A stretch of DNA of 64,000 nucleotides from Epidermidibacterium keratini (GCF_009834025.1 NZ_CP047156.1:3308067-3372066); one strand, 5' to 3'. Shown: positions 51,321-60,213, numbered from the stretch's first letter. Notes: generated from the letters alone by a model not told the origin. Made by a program: numbers and translations.

Positions 51321-52148
51321 CTAGAGGTAGGCGTCGCGCTCCTGCTCGGCCGGCGCCGCGTCATCGACGCGCAGCGCATCGAGCACCGACTCGTGCAACC
51401 GGCCGTTGGTCGCGACGGCGTTGAGCTCGCTCAGCGGTGAACCGCCGTCGACGCCGGTAAAGGTGCCACCTGCCTCGGTGACGATCGGGATCAGCGCGGC
51501 GATGTCCCACAGGTTGAGCTCTGGCTCGGCGGCGATATCGACGGCTCCCTCGGCAAGCAGCATGTAGGACCAGAAGTCGCCGTACGCGCGGGTGCGCCAG
51601 CACGACATCATCAGTCGAAGGAACTGCTCGAACTGCCCGCGCTCACCCCACCCGCCGAGGCTGGAGTAGGACAGGCTCGCATCGTCGAGGGTGCCGACCT
51701 TCGACACCTCCAGCCGCCTGCCCTGCGACAGGTTGCGTCCGGTCCACGCGCCGCCGCCTTTGGCGGCCCACCAACGGCGGGTCAACGCCGGCGCGGACAC
51801 CAGGCCGACGACGACTTCGTCGTCCTCGATCAGCGCGATCAGCGTCGCCCACACCGGCACGCCGCGCACGAAGTTCTTGGTGCCGTCGATCGGGTCGATG
51901 ATCCAGCGCCGCGAGCTGTGGCCGGTGCTGCCGCCCTCCTCGCCGAGCACGGCGTCGCGAGAGCGATGGCGCCCGAGCAGGGCCCGCACCAGCTCCTCGG
52001 CATCGCGGTCGGCATCGGTGACCGGGCTCAGGTCGGGTTTGGTCTCGACCGTAAAGTCCATCGCCTTGAATCGGGCCATCGTCAGCGCATCCACCTGGTC
52101 GGCGATCACGTGGGCCAGGCGCAGGTCATCGGTGTGCTCAGCGGGCAT
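51321..52148 (-). CDS. hisN: Histidinol-phosphatase, inositol-monophosphatase type
   Basis: The 275-residue Mg-dependent phosphatase of the IMPase fold corresponds to actinobacterial HisN, the histidinol-phosphate step of histidine synthesis. Metal-binding motifs are VLGEEGG (Glu-Glu), WIIDPIDGTKNFVRG (the DPxDGT signature) and LNLWDIAALIPIVTEAGG. A general inositol-1-phosphatase role is an alternative. Its location next to rsgA and aroA is common in actinobacteria. The ATG start has a short gap of 24 bp from rsgA, so it may be co-transcribed with aroA and rsgA. Confidence 0.88.
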   Translation of the reverse strand: MPAEHTDDLRLAHVIADQVDALTMARFKAMDFTVETKPDLSPVTDADRDAEELVRALLGRHRSRDAVLGEEGGSTGHSSRRWIIDPIDGTKNFVRGVPVWATLIALIEDDEVVVGLVSAPALTRRWWAAKGGGAWTGRNLSQGRRLEVSKVGTLDDASLSYSSLGGWGERGQFEQFLRLMMSCWRTRAYGDFWSYMLLAEGAVDIAAEPELNLWDIAALIPIVTEAGGTFTGVDGGSPLSELNAVATNGRLHESVLDALRVDDAAPAEQERDAYL

Positions 52149-52172
52149 GCAAGAAGGCTACCGGCGCGAGGA

Positions 52173-53192
52173 TCACGGCTCGCCGAGGCCGAGCCGCGAT
52201 CGCAGCAGGCGACGCAGCGACTGCAGGCGCTGCGGCGTGCTGTGTCCCTCGGCGACCCATTCGTCGAGATAGCAGCCGGCCTCAGCCGATAGGTGCTCAC
52301 AACCGTTAGGGCACTCCTCGGCGCCTTCAGCGAGATCGGGGAACGCCGCAACTACCTCGTCGGGGTCGACGTGCCCCAGGCCGAGTGATCGCACCCCGGG
52401 GGTGTCGATGACGAGGCCGCCGTCGGGCAGCGTGAGAGCGACGGCCGAGGATGACGTGTGCCGGCCCTTACCCGTAGGGGCGGCGACATCGCCGGTCGCG
52501 CGTAAGGCATCCGGAACGAGCGCGTTGACCAGCGTCGACTTGCCGACACCGGAGTGGCCAAACAGCACACTTTCCTTGCCCGCCAGGAAATCCGCGATCT
52601 CCTCGACCGACTCGTCGCGGCGCCACGTCAGGATGTCGATGCCGAGCTCGCGGTACGGCGCGACGAACTCGGCCGGGTCGGCAAGGTCGACTTTCGTCAT
52701 GCATAGCACCGGGGTGAGGCCGCCGGCGTACGCCGCAACGAGGGCGCGGTCGACAAACCCAGTGCGCGGCTGCGGGTCCGCGCTGGCGCACACGATGACC
52801 AGGTGAGTGGCGTTGGCGACGATCACCCGTTCGACGGTGTCGGTGTCGTCGGCCGAGCGGCGGAGCACGGTGCGCCGATCGTCGATGCGAACGATGCGCG
52901 CCAGACTGCCTGGGGCGCCTGAGATATCACCGACCAGGCCCACGTCATCACCCACGACGACAGACTTGCGGCCGAGCTCACGAGCCCGCATGCACGTCAC
53001 GCTGCGCTCTCGCGGGGTGCCGCGCTCGACAAGGCAGGTGTAGCGGCCGCGGTCGACCGCGATCACGTGTCCCGCGGCGGCGTTCTCGTGCGCCGGGCGA
53101 CGCTTGGTGCGCGGTCTGCTGCCCCGGCGACCCGGCCGAACCCGGACGTCGCTCTCGTCGAAGTCCGAGTAGTCCGACGCGCGGGGGCTCAG
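52173..53192 (-). CDS. rsgA: Ribosome small subunit-dependent GTPase A
   Basis: This circularly permuted GTPase (about 339 residues) helps mature the 30S subunit. G motifs occur in the permuted order: G4 CMTKVDLAD, G1 FGHSGVGKST, then G3 VIDTPGVRS. The OB-fold region precedes them and a zinc motif follows (ECPNGCEHLSAEAGCYL: Cys-x4-Cys-x-His-x6-Cys). The N-terminus reads SPRASDYSDFDESDVRVRPG, as in actinobacterial RsgA. The best start by position is a CTG at 53192 that overlaps the aroA stop by 4 bp; the nearest conventional codon is GTG 53252, inside aroA. Confidence 0.9.
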   Translation of the reverse strand: MSPRASDYSDFDESDVRVRPGRRGSRPRTKRRPAHENAAAGHVIAVDRGRYTCLVERGTPRERSVTCMRARELGRKSVVVGDDVGLVGDISGAPGSLARIVRIDDRRTVLRRSADDTDTVERVIVANATHLVIVCASADPQPRTGFVDRALVAAYAGGLTPVLCMTKVDLADPAEFVAPYRELGIDILTWRRDESVEEIADFLAGKESVLFGHSGVGKSTLVNALVPDALRATGDVAAPTGKGRHTSSSAVALTLPDGGLVIDTPGVRSLGLGHVDPDEVVAAFPDLAEGAEECPNGCEHLSAEAGCYLDEWVAEGHSTPQRLQSLRRLLRSRLGLGEP

Positions 53193-54493
53193 CGGGCCAT
53201 CTCCGCGATTGCGGGCGCATCGGCATCGCTGCCGGTCACCAAGGTCGTCCACAGGCCCGCGAACTGCGGCATCGCCTTCGCCGTCGTGGCGATGTTGTCG
53301 ACCTCGACGCCGTCGACGAGCAGCCCGACGAGGGCGCCAGCGTGGGCGAGCCGGTGGTCGGCGTACGTCGCGAACGTCCCGCCGTGCAGCGGCCGCGGCA
53401 CGATCTGCAGACCGTCGTCGGTCTCGTCGATCTGCGCGCCGAGACCGGTGAACTCGGTCGCGAGTGCGGCGAGCCGGTCGGTCTCGTGGCCGCGGATGTA
53501 GCCGACGCCGCGGATCGTGCTGGGGGAGTCGGCAAAGAGGCACATCGCGGCGATCGCCGGAGTCATGTCACCGATGTTGGCGAGGTCGACGTCGATGCCA
53601 AGGCGCTCGCGGCCGGTCACGGTGATCGCACCGTCGGCCCGTTGCACATCGGCGCCGTACTCGGAGAGAACTTCCAGGAGCCGGTCGATCGGCTGCGCGG
53701 AGTCGGCGGGCCAATGCGGGACCGTCACCGTGCCACCGGTCACCGCGGCAGCGGCGAAAAACGGGGCAGAGTTGCTGGCGTCGGGCTCGATCACCGCGTC
53801 GGCAGGGGCGATCGTCCCAGGCGCGACGCGCCACCCGGCACCGTCGTCGACCGCATCGACGCCGTGCTCGCGCAGTGCTTCGAGCGTCATCGCGACGTGG
53901 GCCCGGTTGGGCACCGCGCCGGTGGGCCGCAGCCGGATCCCGTATTCGAAGCGGGCCGCCGACAGCAGGAGCCCCGAGACGAACTGTGACGAGCCGGACG
54001 CATCGATCGCGACCTCGCCACCGGGCAGCTTCCGGTCGCCGGTCACTCGTAGCGGCAGCAGGCCGCGACCACCGTCGTCGATCACGGCCCCGCACTGGCG
54101 CAGCCCGTCGATCAGCGGGCCCATCGGGCGAGTGCGCGCGTGTGGGTCGCCGTCGAAGTCGGTGATGCCGGGGCGCAGCGCCGCCAGTGGCGGCACGAAG
54201 CGCATCACCGTGCCTGACAGGCCGCAGTCGACGTAGGCATCGCCGGGAGCGAGCTCGGGTACGACGCTCCACGACTCGCCGTCACTGTCGACGCGACATC
54301 CGAGCGAGCGCAGCGCCTGTGCCATCAGCAAGGTGTCGCGCGAGCGCAGCGCGTTGTGCACGAGCGAAGGTCCGGACGAGAGCGCGGCGAGCACGAGTGC
54401 GCGGGCGGTCAGCGACTTCGAGCCGGGCACGACGACGGTGCCGCTGACCGGATGTCCGGCGTACGGCGCGCGCCATGGGACCTGCTCGCTCAC
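53189..54493 (-). CDS. aroA: 3-phosphoshikimate 1-carboxyvinyltransferase (EPSP synthase)
   Basis: This enzyme (about 434 residues) joins shikimate-3-phosphate and PEP in aromatic amino acid synthesis. Motifs: VVPGSKSLTARALVLAAL (phosphate-binding Lys-Ser), GLSGTVMRFVPPLAAL, SSQFVSGLLLSAAR, EPDASNSAPFFAAAAV, DMTPAIAAMC (catalytic Asp) and RGHETDRLAALA. GTG 54493 (VSEQVPWRAPYAG) is taken as start; an ATG at 54517 would leave only 11 bp to the divergent SRAP start. It overlaps rsgA by 4 bp. Confidence 0.93.
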   Translation of the reverse strand: MSEQVPWRAPYAGHPVSGTVVVPGSKSLTARALVLAALSSGPSLVHNALRSRDTLLMAQALRSLGCRVDSDGESWSVVPELAPGDAYVDCGLSGTVMRFVPPLAALRPGITDFDGDPHARTRPMGPLIDGLRQCGAVIDDGGRGLLPLRVTGDRKLPGGEVAIDASGSSQFVSGLLLSAARFEYGIRLRPTGAVPNRAHVAMTLEALREHGVDAVDDGAGWRVAPGTIAPADAVIEPDASNSAPFFAAAAVTGGTVTVPHWPADSAQPIDRLLEVLSEYGADVQRADGAITVTGRERLGIDVDLANIGDMTPAIAAMCLFADSPSTIRGVGYIRGHETDRLAALATEFTGLGAQIDETDDGLQIVPRPLHGGTFATYADHRLAHAGALVGLLVDGVEVDNIATTAKAMPQFAGLWTTLVTGSDADAPAIAEMAR

Positions 54494-54528
54494 GCTGCTT
54501 AGTCTGTCATGGCGCATAGGCTAGAAGA

Positions 54529-55239
54529 ATGTGCGGACGCTATACGTCGAAGAAGAACCCCGTCGAGCTCGCAGAGGAGTTCGATGCCGAGGACCGCATC
54601 GCCGAGCAGCGGCGCCCCGACTTCAACGTGGCGCCCACGCGCAACGAGCCGGTGGTGCGGGCCGAGCGCGACCAGCACGGGCCGCAGGCGGCGCGGGAGC
54701 TGGTGGAGATGCGGTGGGGGCTCGTGCCGTTCTGGGCCAAGGACCCCAAGGCCGGCGGGCGGATGTTCAACGCTCGCGCCGAGACGCTGACGACGAAGCC
54801 GGCCTTCCGCAGCGCCGTGAAGAAGCGCCGGGTGCTGGTGCCCGCCGACGGCTGGTACGAGTGGAAGAAGTCCGAGGACGGCAAGACCAAGCAGCCCTAC
54901 TACATGACCACGCAGGACGGCTCGTCACTCGCGTTCGCCGGTCTCTGGGAGAGCTGGGGCACGGGCGAGGACTACCTGCAGACCTACACGATCATCACCA
55001 CCGAGGCCCAGGGCCAGCTCACCGAGGTGCACGACCGGATGCCGTTCTTGCTCCCGGCAAGCGCCTGGGGCGACTGGTTGGACCCGGATCGAGACGACGT
55101 CACCGACCTCCTCGCGACTCCCGACCTCGAGCGTGGTGAGCAGCTGGAGCTGCGACCGGTCGGCGCCGACGTGGGCAAGGTCGCCAACAACTCGCCAGAG
55201 CTCATCGAACGCATCGAACCGGGCGCCGTACTGCTCTAG
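54529..55239 (+). CDS. SRAP-domain protein (HMCES/YedK-like), abasic-site shield
   Basis: This 236-residue protein traps abasic sites in single-stranded DNA through its N-terminal Cys 2 (MCGRYTSKK). Other family residues: the Asn in RPDFNVAPT and in RMFNARAET, Glu and Trp in [10 protein letters not shown], and the catalytic His in [12 protein letters not shown]. The ATG is directly followed by Cys, as the mechanism requires. It is divergent from aroA and, by recollection, matches Rv3226c in M. tuberculosis. No operon partner downstream (92-bp gap to the sigma factor). Confidence 0.95.
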   Translation: MCGRYTSKKNPVELAEEFDAEDRIAEQRRPDFNVAPTRNEPVVRAERDQHGPQAARELVEMRWGLVPFWAKDPKAGGRMFNARAETLTTKPAFRSAVKKRRVLVPADGWYEWKKSEDGKTKQPYYMTTQDGSSLAFAGLWESWGTGEDYLQTYTIITTEAQGQLTEVHDRMPFLLPASAWGDWLDPDRDDVTDLLATPDLERGEQLELRPVGADVGKVANNSPELIERIEPGAVLL

Positions 55240-55268
55240 GGCGACACCGGCATGGCCGCAGGCGCGGC

Positions 55269-55294
55269 GGAATACCCGTGAGGCGCTTTGTGTT
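55269..55294 (+). promoter_or_regulatory. SigH/SigR-dependent promoter upstream of sigH
   Basis: GGAAT at 55269-55273 and GTT at 55292-55294 are separated by 18 bp, which fits the SigR/SigH consensus GGAAT-N18/19-GTT exactly. The ATG of the sigma gene lies 37 bp further on. This indicates autoregulation of the sigma factor. Confidence 0.8.
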
Positions 55295-55330
55295 GGGCGT
55301 GGTGTAGCCACTTTCGGGCGAAGGAGATCG

Positions 55331-56083
55331 ATGGCCACCACGCTGTTGGAGCGTCCGCGCGTATTGTCGCAAGAGCAGGTAACGCAACTGCCTCACACGC
55401 TGACTACGAAGGGCGCCATGAGCGAGAACCCTCCGGAGCAGGAGCTCACGGACGTTGTCGAGCCGACCTCTGAGGTCGATCTCGATGCAGAAACCCCGCA
55501 GGAGCGCGCCGCCCGTTTCGAGCGTGACGCGATGCCGCTGCTGGACCAGCTGTACGCCGGCGCGCTGCGCATGACGCACAACGCCGCCGATGCCGAGGAC
55601 CTCGTGCAGGACACCTACGCCAAGGCGTTCAGCTCGTTTCACCAGTTCAAGCCCGGCACCAACCTGCGCGCCTGGATGTATCGCATCCTGACCAACAACT
55701 TCATCAACAACTACCGCAAGGCCCAGCGCCGACCCCAGGAGAGCAGCTCTGAGGGCATCGAGGACTGGCAACTGTATGCCGCCGAGCAGCACACCTCGAC
55801 CGGGCTGCGCTCAGCGGAGATGGAGGCGCTCGACTCGCTGCCCGATGACGACATCAAGCGGGCGCTGAGCGACCTTCCGGAGGACTTCCGGCTCGCGGTC
55901 TATCTCGCCGACGTCGAGGGATTCGCGTACAAGGAGATCGCCGAGATGATGAACACCCCGATCGGCACCGTCATGTCGCGTCTGCACCGCGGACGCAAGG
56001 CGCTGCAGGTCTCGCTGGCCGACTACGCGCGCGATCGCGGCATCCTGCCGGCGGACTCGGGCAAGGAGGCCGTGCGCTCATGA
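55331..56083 (+). CDS. sigH: RNA polymerase sigma factor SigH/SigR (ECF, thiol-oxidative stress)
   Basis: A 250-residue ECF sigma factor. Region 2: [51 protein letters not shown] (split here as motif [10 protein letters not shown] then NLRAWMYRI); region 4: [42 protein letters not shown]. The ATG at 55331 stands 4 bp after AAGGAG. An internal ATG at 55418 would give a form shorter by 29 residues, like the SigR' and SigR pair of Streptomyces. It overlaps the anti-sigma gene by 4 bp. The role by family is oxidative and heat stress control of thioredoxin and related genes. Confidence 0.93.
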   Translation: MATTLLERPRVLSQEQVTQLPHTLTTKGAMSENPPEQELTDVVEPTSEVDLDAETPQERAARFERDAMPLLDQLYAGALRMTHNAADAEDLVQDTYAKAFSSFHQFKPGTNLRAWMYRILTNNFINNYRKAQRRPQESSSEGIEDWQLYAAEQHTSTGLRSAEMEALDSLPDDDIKRALSDLPEDFRLAVYLADVEGFAYKEIAEMMNTPIGTVMSRLHRGRKALQVSLADYARDRGILPADSGKEAVRS

Positions 56084-56454
56084 GTGAGATCGAGGACTTC
56101 AACGTATGCCCGTGCGGCGGCAAGCACGAGCTGGCCTGTGGCGAGTTCCTGCTCGGCACCTACTGGCTCGCGCAGGACACCTGCGACTCGGTGCATCGAC
56201 GCGCGCTTGAGTTCCACATGGGCGAGTGCGGACCGTGCCGCGGCGAGTACTCGCTGGAGCGCAATATCAAGGCACTGATCGGCGGTCGGTGCGGCGAGAC
56301 TGCGCCGGACACGCTTCGTGAGTCGGTGCAGCAGCGGATCCGCCAGATGGTCACCGTCGAGCACACCGAGACTGTCGTCAGCGACGGTACGGCGTACTTC
56401 CGCAGCTCCAGCACCACGATGCGGGTGCAGCAGCGCCCGGAACCCCCGGCCTGA
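56080..56454 (+). CDS. rshA: Anti-sigma factor RshA/RsrA (zinc-binding ZAS type)
   Basis: This 124-residue redox-sensing anti-sigma factor has His 46, Cys 50 and Cys 53 in FHMGECGPC and Cys 20 further upstream, giving the same 26-residue spacing as Cys11-His37 in Streptomyces RsrA. Extra cysteines at 10, 12, 35 and 71 may form the oxidation-triggered disulfide; Cys 12 and Cys 71 align with redox-active positions of RsrA by spacing. It releases SigH upon thiol oxidation. Its start overlaps the sigH stop (ATGA), and its stop overlaps the next ATG (TGATG), suggesting coupled translation. Confidence 0.92.
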   Translation: MSEIEDFNVCPCGGKHELACGEFLLGTYWLAQDTCDSVHRRALEFHMGECGPCRGEYSLERNIKALIGGRCGETAPDTLRESVQQRIRQMVTVEHTETVVSDGTAYFRSSSTTMRVQQRPEPPA

Positions 56455-57458
56455 TGGTCAAGGCCGACCTGCCACTGGCGATTTTGGACTTCGTGGCGAT
56501 CACTGGCGACGCCACGCCGAAGGAAACCATCGAGGCGACGATCGAGGTCGCCAAGCACGCCGACCGCCTCGGCTACCACCGCTACTGGGTGCCCGAGCAC
56601 CACAACCACCTCGGGCTGGCCTTCACCTCCAGCGACGTGATGATCACCCGGCTGCTGGATGCCACCGACAAGATCCGCGTGGGAGCGGCCGGCGTGATGC
56701 TGCCCAACCACGCGCCGCTGAAGGTCGCCGAGGACTTCCGCACCCTCGAGGTGATGTTTCCGGGCCGGATCGACCTCGGTCTCGGCCGCGCGCCGGGCAC
56801 CGACGGGCTGACCGCGCACGCGCTGCGCAACGGGCAGACCCACGAGAACTTCGGCGAGCAGGCCGGCGAGCTGTTTGCCTTCCTGCACGACGCCTTTCCT
56901 GACGAGCACCCCTACTCGCGCGTCGTCGCGGCGCCGAGACCTGCCGGGGCACCGGACATCTTCATGCTGGGCTCGAGTGACTACGGGCCGCGGTTTGCCG
57001 CCGTCAACGGGCTGATCGCCGTCTTCGCCCACCACATGAGCCCGCAGTACGCCGCACCGCTGCTGCGGCAGTACCGCGAGCAGTTCCAACCGGGCCCGTA
57101 TCTCGACGCGCCGTACTCCATCGTCTCGGCGCTGGCGTTTGCCACGGATGATCCTGAACTGGCCGACGCGGCGCTCGCGACGTGGATGCTCTTCAAGGAC
57201 AACCTCACCGCCGGCAAGCGCGGGCCGCGCGCCAGCCTCACTGAGGCATTGGACTACACCCGCACCGACGAGTTCGCGGCGCGTAAGCCCTCCAACGAGA
57301 AGCTGCTGTTTGTGGGCAAGCCCGACGATGTCGGGGCGCGGCTGCACGAGCTCGCCGCCGAGTGCCAGGTCGATGAGCTCGCGGTGATCAGCCCGCTGGG
57401 CGAGCAGCAGCCGCGGCTGGAGTCCTTCACCGCGATCGGGCGCCAGTTCGGTCTGTAG
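56454..57458 (+). CDS. LLM class flavin-dependent oxidoreductase (luciferase-like)
   Basis: This 334-residue luciferase-like monooxygenase has HADRLGYHRYWVPEHHNHLG near the N-terminus, GAAGVMLPNHAPLKVAEDFRTLEVMFPGRIDLGLGRAPG (as several consecutive family motifs) and a VGKPDDVGARLHELAAEC segment near the end. Members use FMNH2 or F420. The family variant resembles the MsnO8-like subgroup with EHHN. It overlaps the anti-sigma stop by 1 bp, so it is the third gene of the sigH operon. The substrate is unknown. Confidence 0.9.
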   Translation: MVKADLPLAILDFVAITGDATPKETIEATIEVAKHADRLGYHRYWVPEHHNHLGLAFTSSDVMITRLLDATDKIRVGAAGVMLPNHAPLKVAEDFRTLEVMFPGRIDLGLGRAPGTDGLTAHALRNGQTHENFGEQAGELFAFLHDAFPDEHPYSRVVAAPRPAGAPDIFMLGSSDYGPRFAAVNGLIAVFAHHMSPQYAAPLLRQYREQFQPGPYLDAPYSIVSALAFATDDPELADAALATWMLFKDNLTAGKRGPRASLTEALDYTRTDEFAARKPSNEKLLFVGKPDDVGARLHELAAECQVDELAVISPLGEQQPRLESFTAIGRQFGL

Positions 57459-57481
57459 CGCATCGCGCCACTACGTCAGCA

Positions 57482-57522
57482 ACCCGCCGCCTGCCGACCA
57501 AATTGGACGACAGACGGCGGGT
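57482..57522 (+). terminator. Stem-loop after the sigH operon
   Basis: ACCCGCCGCCTG pairs with CAGACGGCGGGT (11 Watson-Crick pairs of 12, one G-U) around a 17-nt loop, 24 bp after the oxidoreductase stop. No strong U-run follows; the position between the plus-strand operon and the convergent bL37 gene suits a terminator. Confidence 0.6.
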
Positions 57523-57588
57523 CATGTCGATATATGGCATGGCCCCCTCGCTCACGTCCATTTTGGTGCGCGGCGGGCGGGGCAGCTG

Positions 57589-57663
57589 TTACGCGTTAGG
57601 GCGCTTGCCGTGGTTGGCGTTGCCCTTGCGACGGCTCTTGCGCTTGCGGCCTCGCTTGCTCAT
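57589..57663 (-). CDS. Ribosomal peptide bL37 (24 residues)
   Basis: A tiny, highly basic peptide: MSKRGRKRKSRRKGNANHGK plus RPNA. It matches the mycobacterial 50S peptide bL37 (AURKAIP1/COX24-like, about 24 residues, ending in NHGKRPN). GAGGAG stands 9-14 bp before the ATG at 57663. It is easily missed because of its length. It is divergent from the biotinyl protein gene (147 bp apart) and probably has its own promoter. Confidence 0.9.
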   Translation of the reverse strand: MSKRGRKRKSRRKGNANHGKRPNA

Positions 57664-57810
57664 GTGTGACTCCTCGGGCGCCGACCGACGGTGGCGCGCA
57701 CTCGTTTGCAAAGTTGACGCTCCATTGTCGCACGTCGTCGCCGCGGCGGCAGGGGACGGTACGGTGAGAGCGACGTGATTGCTGGTCGGCAGTATCGATG
57801 GAGAGTGCAG

Positions 57811-58026
57811 ATGGCTGAGGAAGTCCGCGCGGAAATGGTCGCCAACGTGTGGAAGGTACTCGTCAAGGTCGGTGACCAAGTCGACGAGGGCACCGAGCTG
57901 GTCACCCTTGAGTCGATGAAGATGGAGATCCCGGTGATGTCCGAGGGTTCGGGCGTCGTGAAGGAGATCGCCGTCGACGAGGGCGACGTCATCCAGGGCG
58001 GCGACCTGATCGCCGTCATCGAGTAG
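57811..58026 (+). CDS. Biotinyl (lipoyl-like) carrier protein, TB7.3-type
   Basis: This 71-residue free-standing biotin carrier domain carries the modification Lys in TLESMKMEIPV. The start ATG 57811 (MAEEVRAEMVANVW) matches the mycobacterial TB7.3 protein. The hammerhead fold ends with IQGGDLIAVIE. It would carry biotin for a carboxylase of unknown partner or act as a small biotin store. It precedes the PdtaS-type kinase by 19 bp and is likely co-transcribed with it. Confidence 0.93.
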   Translation: MAEEVRAEMVANVWKVLVKVGDQVDEGTELVTLESMKMEIPVMSEGSGVVKEIAVDEGDVIQGGDLIAVIE

Positions 58027-58045
58027 ATCGCAGCCCTAGTCTTCG

Positions 58046-59515
58046 GTGTCTACCGTCGACGAGCTGCTCGCGCAGTACACCGACCTCGAGCACGCCGATG
58101 CCGAACACCTGCACCAGCTCATCGGTGAGTGGCAGCTGCTGGCCGACCTCTCGTTTGCCGATCTGGTGCTGTGGGTCCCGACGCGCACCGACGAGATCGT
58201 CTGCATCGCCCACGTGCGGCCGACGACCGGTCCCACCGCCTACCAGCAGGACCTGATCGGCACCAAGGCACAGGCGCCGTACGCCGATGCGATCCGCCGG
58301 GCTCTACGAGGTGATGACCCGCCGGGGCGGGTGATCACCGACGGTCGCGACGCGTTCGCGGTACGCCGCGAGCCGGACGGCCGCGTGATCGCCGCGCTCA
58401 CCCGACGTCGGCAAGCCGCGATCCGGGCTTCCTCCAGCGCGTTGGAGATGGCCTATCTAGAGAGCTCGTCGTCGCTGTTGTGGATGGTCGCCAATGGCAC
58501 CTTTCCGCCGGCGCACGCCTCCGCCGAGATGATGACCGGCCCACGCGCAGGCGATGGCCTCGTGCTGCTGGATGCCCGGGGTGTGGTGCGCTACGCCAGC
58601 CCGAACGCGATGTCGGCGTACCGCCGCATGGGGCTGATCGGTGATCTGCTCGAGACGGACTTCCGGGAGGCGACGCGCAGCCTGGTCCGCGACCCGATGG
58701 AGGCGCAGGAGCTCGACGGACGCATCGAGTCCGCACTTGGCGGGAACTCGCCGTTGCGCATCGAGGTCGACGGGCGCGGGGCGACCGTGCTGTTTCGCGC
58801 GCTTGCCCTCCAGCGTGCCGACGGCCCGGCTGGGGCGCTGATCCTGCTGCGAGACGTCACCGACGTACGCCGCCGCGACCGGCAGCTGCTCAGCAAGGAC
58901 GCGACCATCCGCGAGATCCATCACCGGGTCAAAAACAACCTGCAGACCGTGGCCGCGCTGCTGCGGCTGCAAGCGCGGCGGGTGCCCAGCAGCGACGCGA
59001 AGTCCGCGCTCGTGGAGTCGGTGCGGCGGGTGCGCTCGATCGCCCTGGTCCACGAGACACTGTCGATGTCGCTGGATGAGTCGGTCGACTTCGACGGCAT
59101 CGTCGACCGGCTGATCCCGATGGTCGCCGATGTCGCCGCACCGGAGTCGGTCGTGCATATCCGCCGCGATGGTGCCTTCGGGATCCTGCCGGCCGAGATC
59201 GCGACCCCGCTGGTGCTCGTCGTTGTCGAGCTGCTGCAAAACGCGGTGGAGCACGCGTTCTCGGCCCGGCAGCGCGGCGAGGTAGCGATCCGGCCAGTAC
59301 GTCGCCCGGGCAAGCTGATCGTGACCGTCCGCGACGACGGGCGCGGCCTGCCGGACGACTTCGACCTGACCGCCTCCAACCGGCTGGGGCTGCAGATCGC
59401 CACCACCTTGGTGGAGACCGAGATGCGCGGGGCGATCACCGTCGAGAACGCCATTGGCGGTCCCGGCACCGAGGCCATCGTGCAGATTCCGCTGGCAAAA
59501 CGGCGTCCTCGCTGA
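58046..59515 (+). CDS. pdtaS: PdtaS-type soluble sensor histidine kinase
   Basis: The 489-residue cytoplasmic kinase has an N-terminal GAF-like domain (about 1-150), a PAS domain (about 165-285), the H-box EIHHRVKNNLQTVAALLRL (His 292/293) of the HWE/HisKA_2 class, and an ATPase domain (VELLQNAVEHAF; DDGRGLP; NRLGLQIATTLV). There is no membrane segment. In M. tuberculosis PdtaS phosphorylates the ANTAR regulator PdtaR; no such partner is encoded in this window. GTG 58046 is the start. It converges with the nitroreductase gene, stops abutting. Confidence 0.93.
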   Translation: MSTVDELLAQYTDLEHADAEHLHQLIGEWQLLADLSFADLVLWVPTRTDEIVCIAHVRPTTGPTAYQQDLIGTKAQAPYADAIRRALRGDDPPGRVITDGRDAFAVRREPDGRVIAALTRRRQAAIRASSSALEMAYLESSSSLLWMVANGTFPPAHASAEMMTGPRAGDGLVLLDARGVVRYASPNAMSAYRRMGLIGDLLETDFREATRSLVRDPMEAQELDGRIESALGGNSPLRIEVDGRGATVLFRALALQRADGPAGALILLRDVTDVRRRDRQLLSKDATIREIHHRVKNNLQTVAALLRLQARRVPSSDAKSALVESVRRVRSIALVHETLSMSLDESVDFDGIVDRLIPMVADVAAPESVVHIRRDGAFGILPAEIATPLVLVVVELLQNAVEHAFSARQRGEVAIRPVRRPGKLIVTVRDDGRGLPDDFDLTASNRLGLQIATTLVETEMRGAITVENAIGGPGTEAIVQIPLAKRRPR

Positions 59516-60175
59516 CTACAGCGGCGGACCGTCGAAGCGCTCCAGGCTCACCAGCTCTGACAGCGGGCGGCGCTTGAGCTTGGTGAGCTGCTTGACCGGC
59601 TTGCCCAGCGGTACGACGGCCGCGACCGCGTGGTGCTCGGGGATACCCAGCAGCTCGCGGACCTCAGGCTCACGGGCGAGGGCCATGGTCGTGAGGGTCC
59701 CGCCGTACCCCTCGGCCCGCGCTGCGAGCAGCACGTTCCACACCAGGGGGTAGATCGAGGCGCCCGGCGTGACCGAGACTCGGTCAAGGTCCTGGTCGAT
59801 CGCGGCAACCACCCTGAGGTCGACGCTGAAGACGAGTACGACGGCGCTGCGCAGCAGCGGCTCGGTCATGAAGCCGGGCACCTTGGCCGCGGCGATCTGC
59901 TCCTCACTCGGACCAGGCGGGCTCACCGGGTTCCACGGGGCCTCGCCGGCTTTGGACTGCGCGATATAGCGCCGCGCGCCCGGCGCGGTCAGCTCGGCCA
60001 GGCGCTCGCGGGTCGCCAGGTCGCGCACCACGATGACGTGCGCGCCCTGGCGGTTGCCGCCGCTCGGGGCAAACCGCGCGTTGTCGAGGATGCGTCGTAG
60101 CACCTCATCAGGCAGCGGGTCGTCGGTGAAATCGCGGGCGGCGAACGTCGTACGCATCGCGTCGTAAAGCTCCAC
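59516..60175 (-). CDS. Nitroreductase family protein
   Basis: A flavin-dependent reductase of about 219 residues. The N-terminus VELYDAMRTTFAARDFTDDP and FAPSGGNRQGAHVIVVRD supply the FMN phosphate contacts; ASIYPLVWNVLLAARAEGYGGTLTTMALAREPEVRELLGIP is the conserved C-terminal core (shown here as recognisable family segments), and VVPLGKPVKQ follows. GTG 60175 is taken as start because the upstream part of the open frame is the terminator of whiB1. The substrate is unknown. Confidence 0.88.
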   Translation of the reverse strand: MELYDAMRTTFAARDFTDDPLPDEVLRRILDNARFAPSGGNRQGAHVIVVRDLATRERLAELTAPGARRYIAQSKAGEAPWNPVSPPGPSEEQIAAAKVPGFMTEPLLRSAVVLVFSVDLRVVAAIDQDLDRVSVTPGASIYPLVWNVLLAARAEGYGGTLTTMALAREPEVRELLGIPEHHAVAAVVPLGKPVKQLTKLKRRPLSELVSLERFDGPPL

Positions 60176-60213
60176 CCTCGCATCGTAAACGCCAGGCGAG
60201 GGGCTGCGGACAT

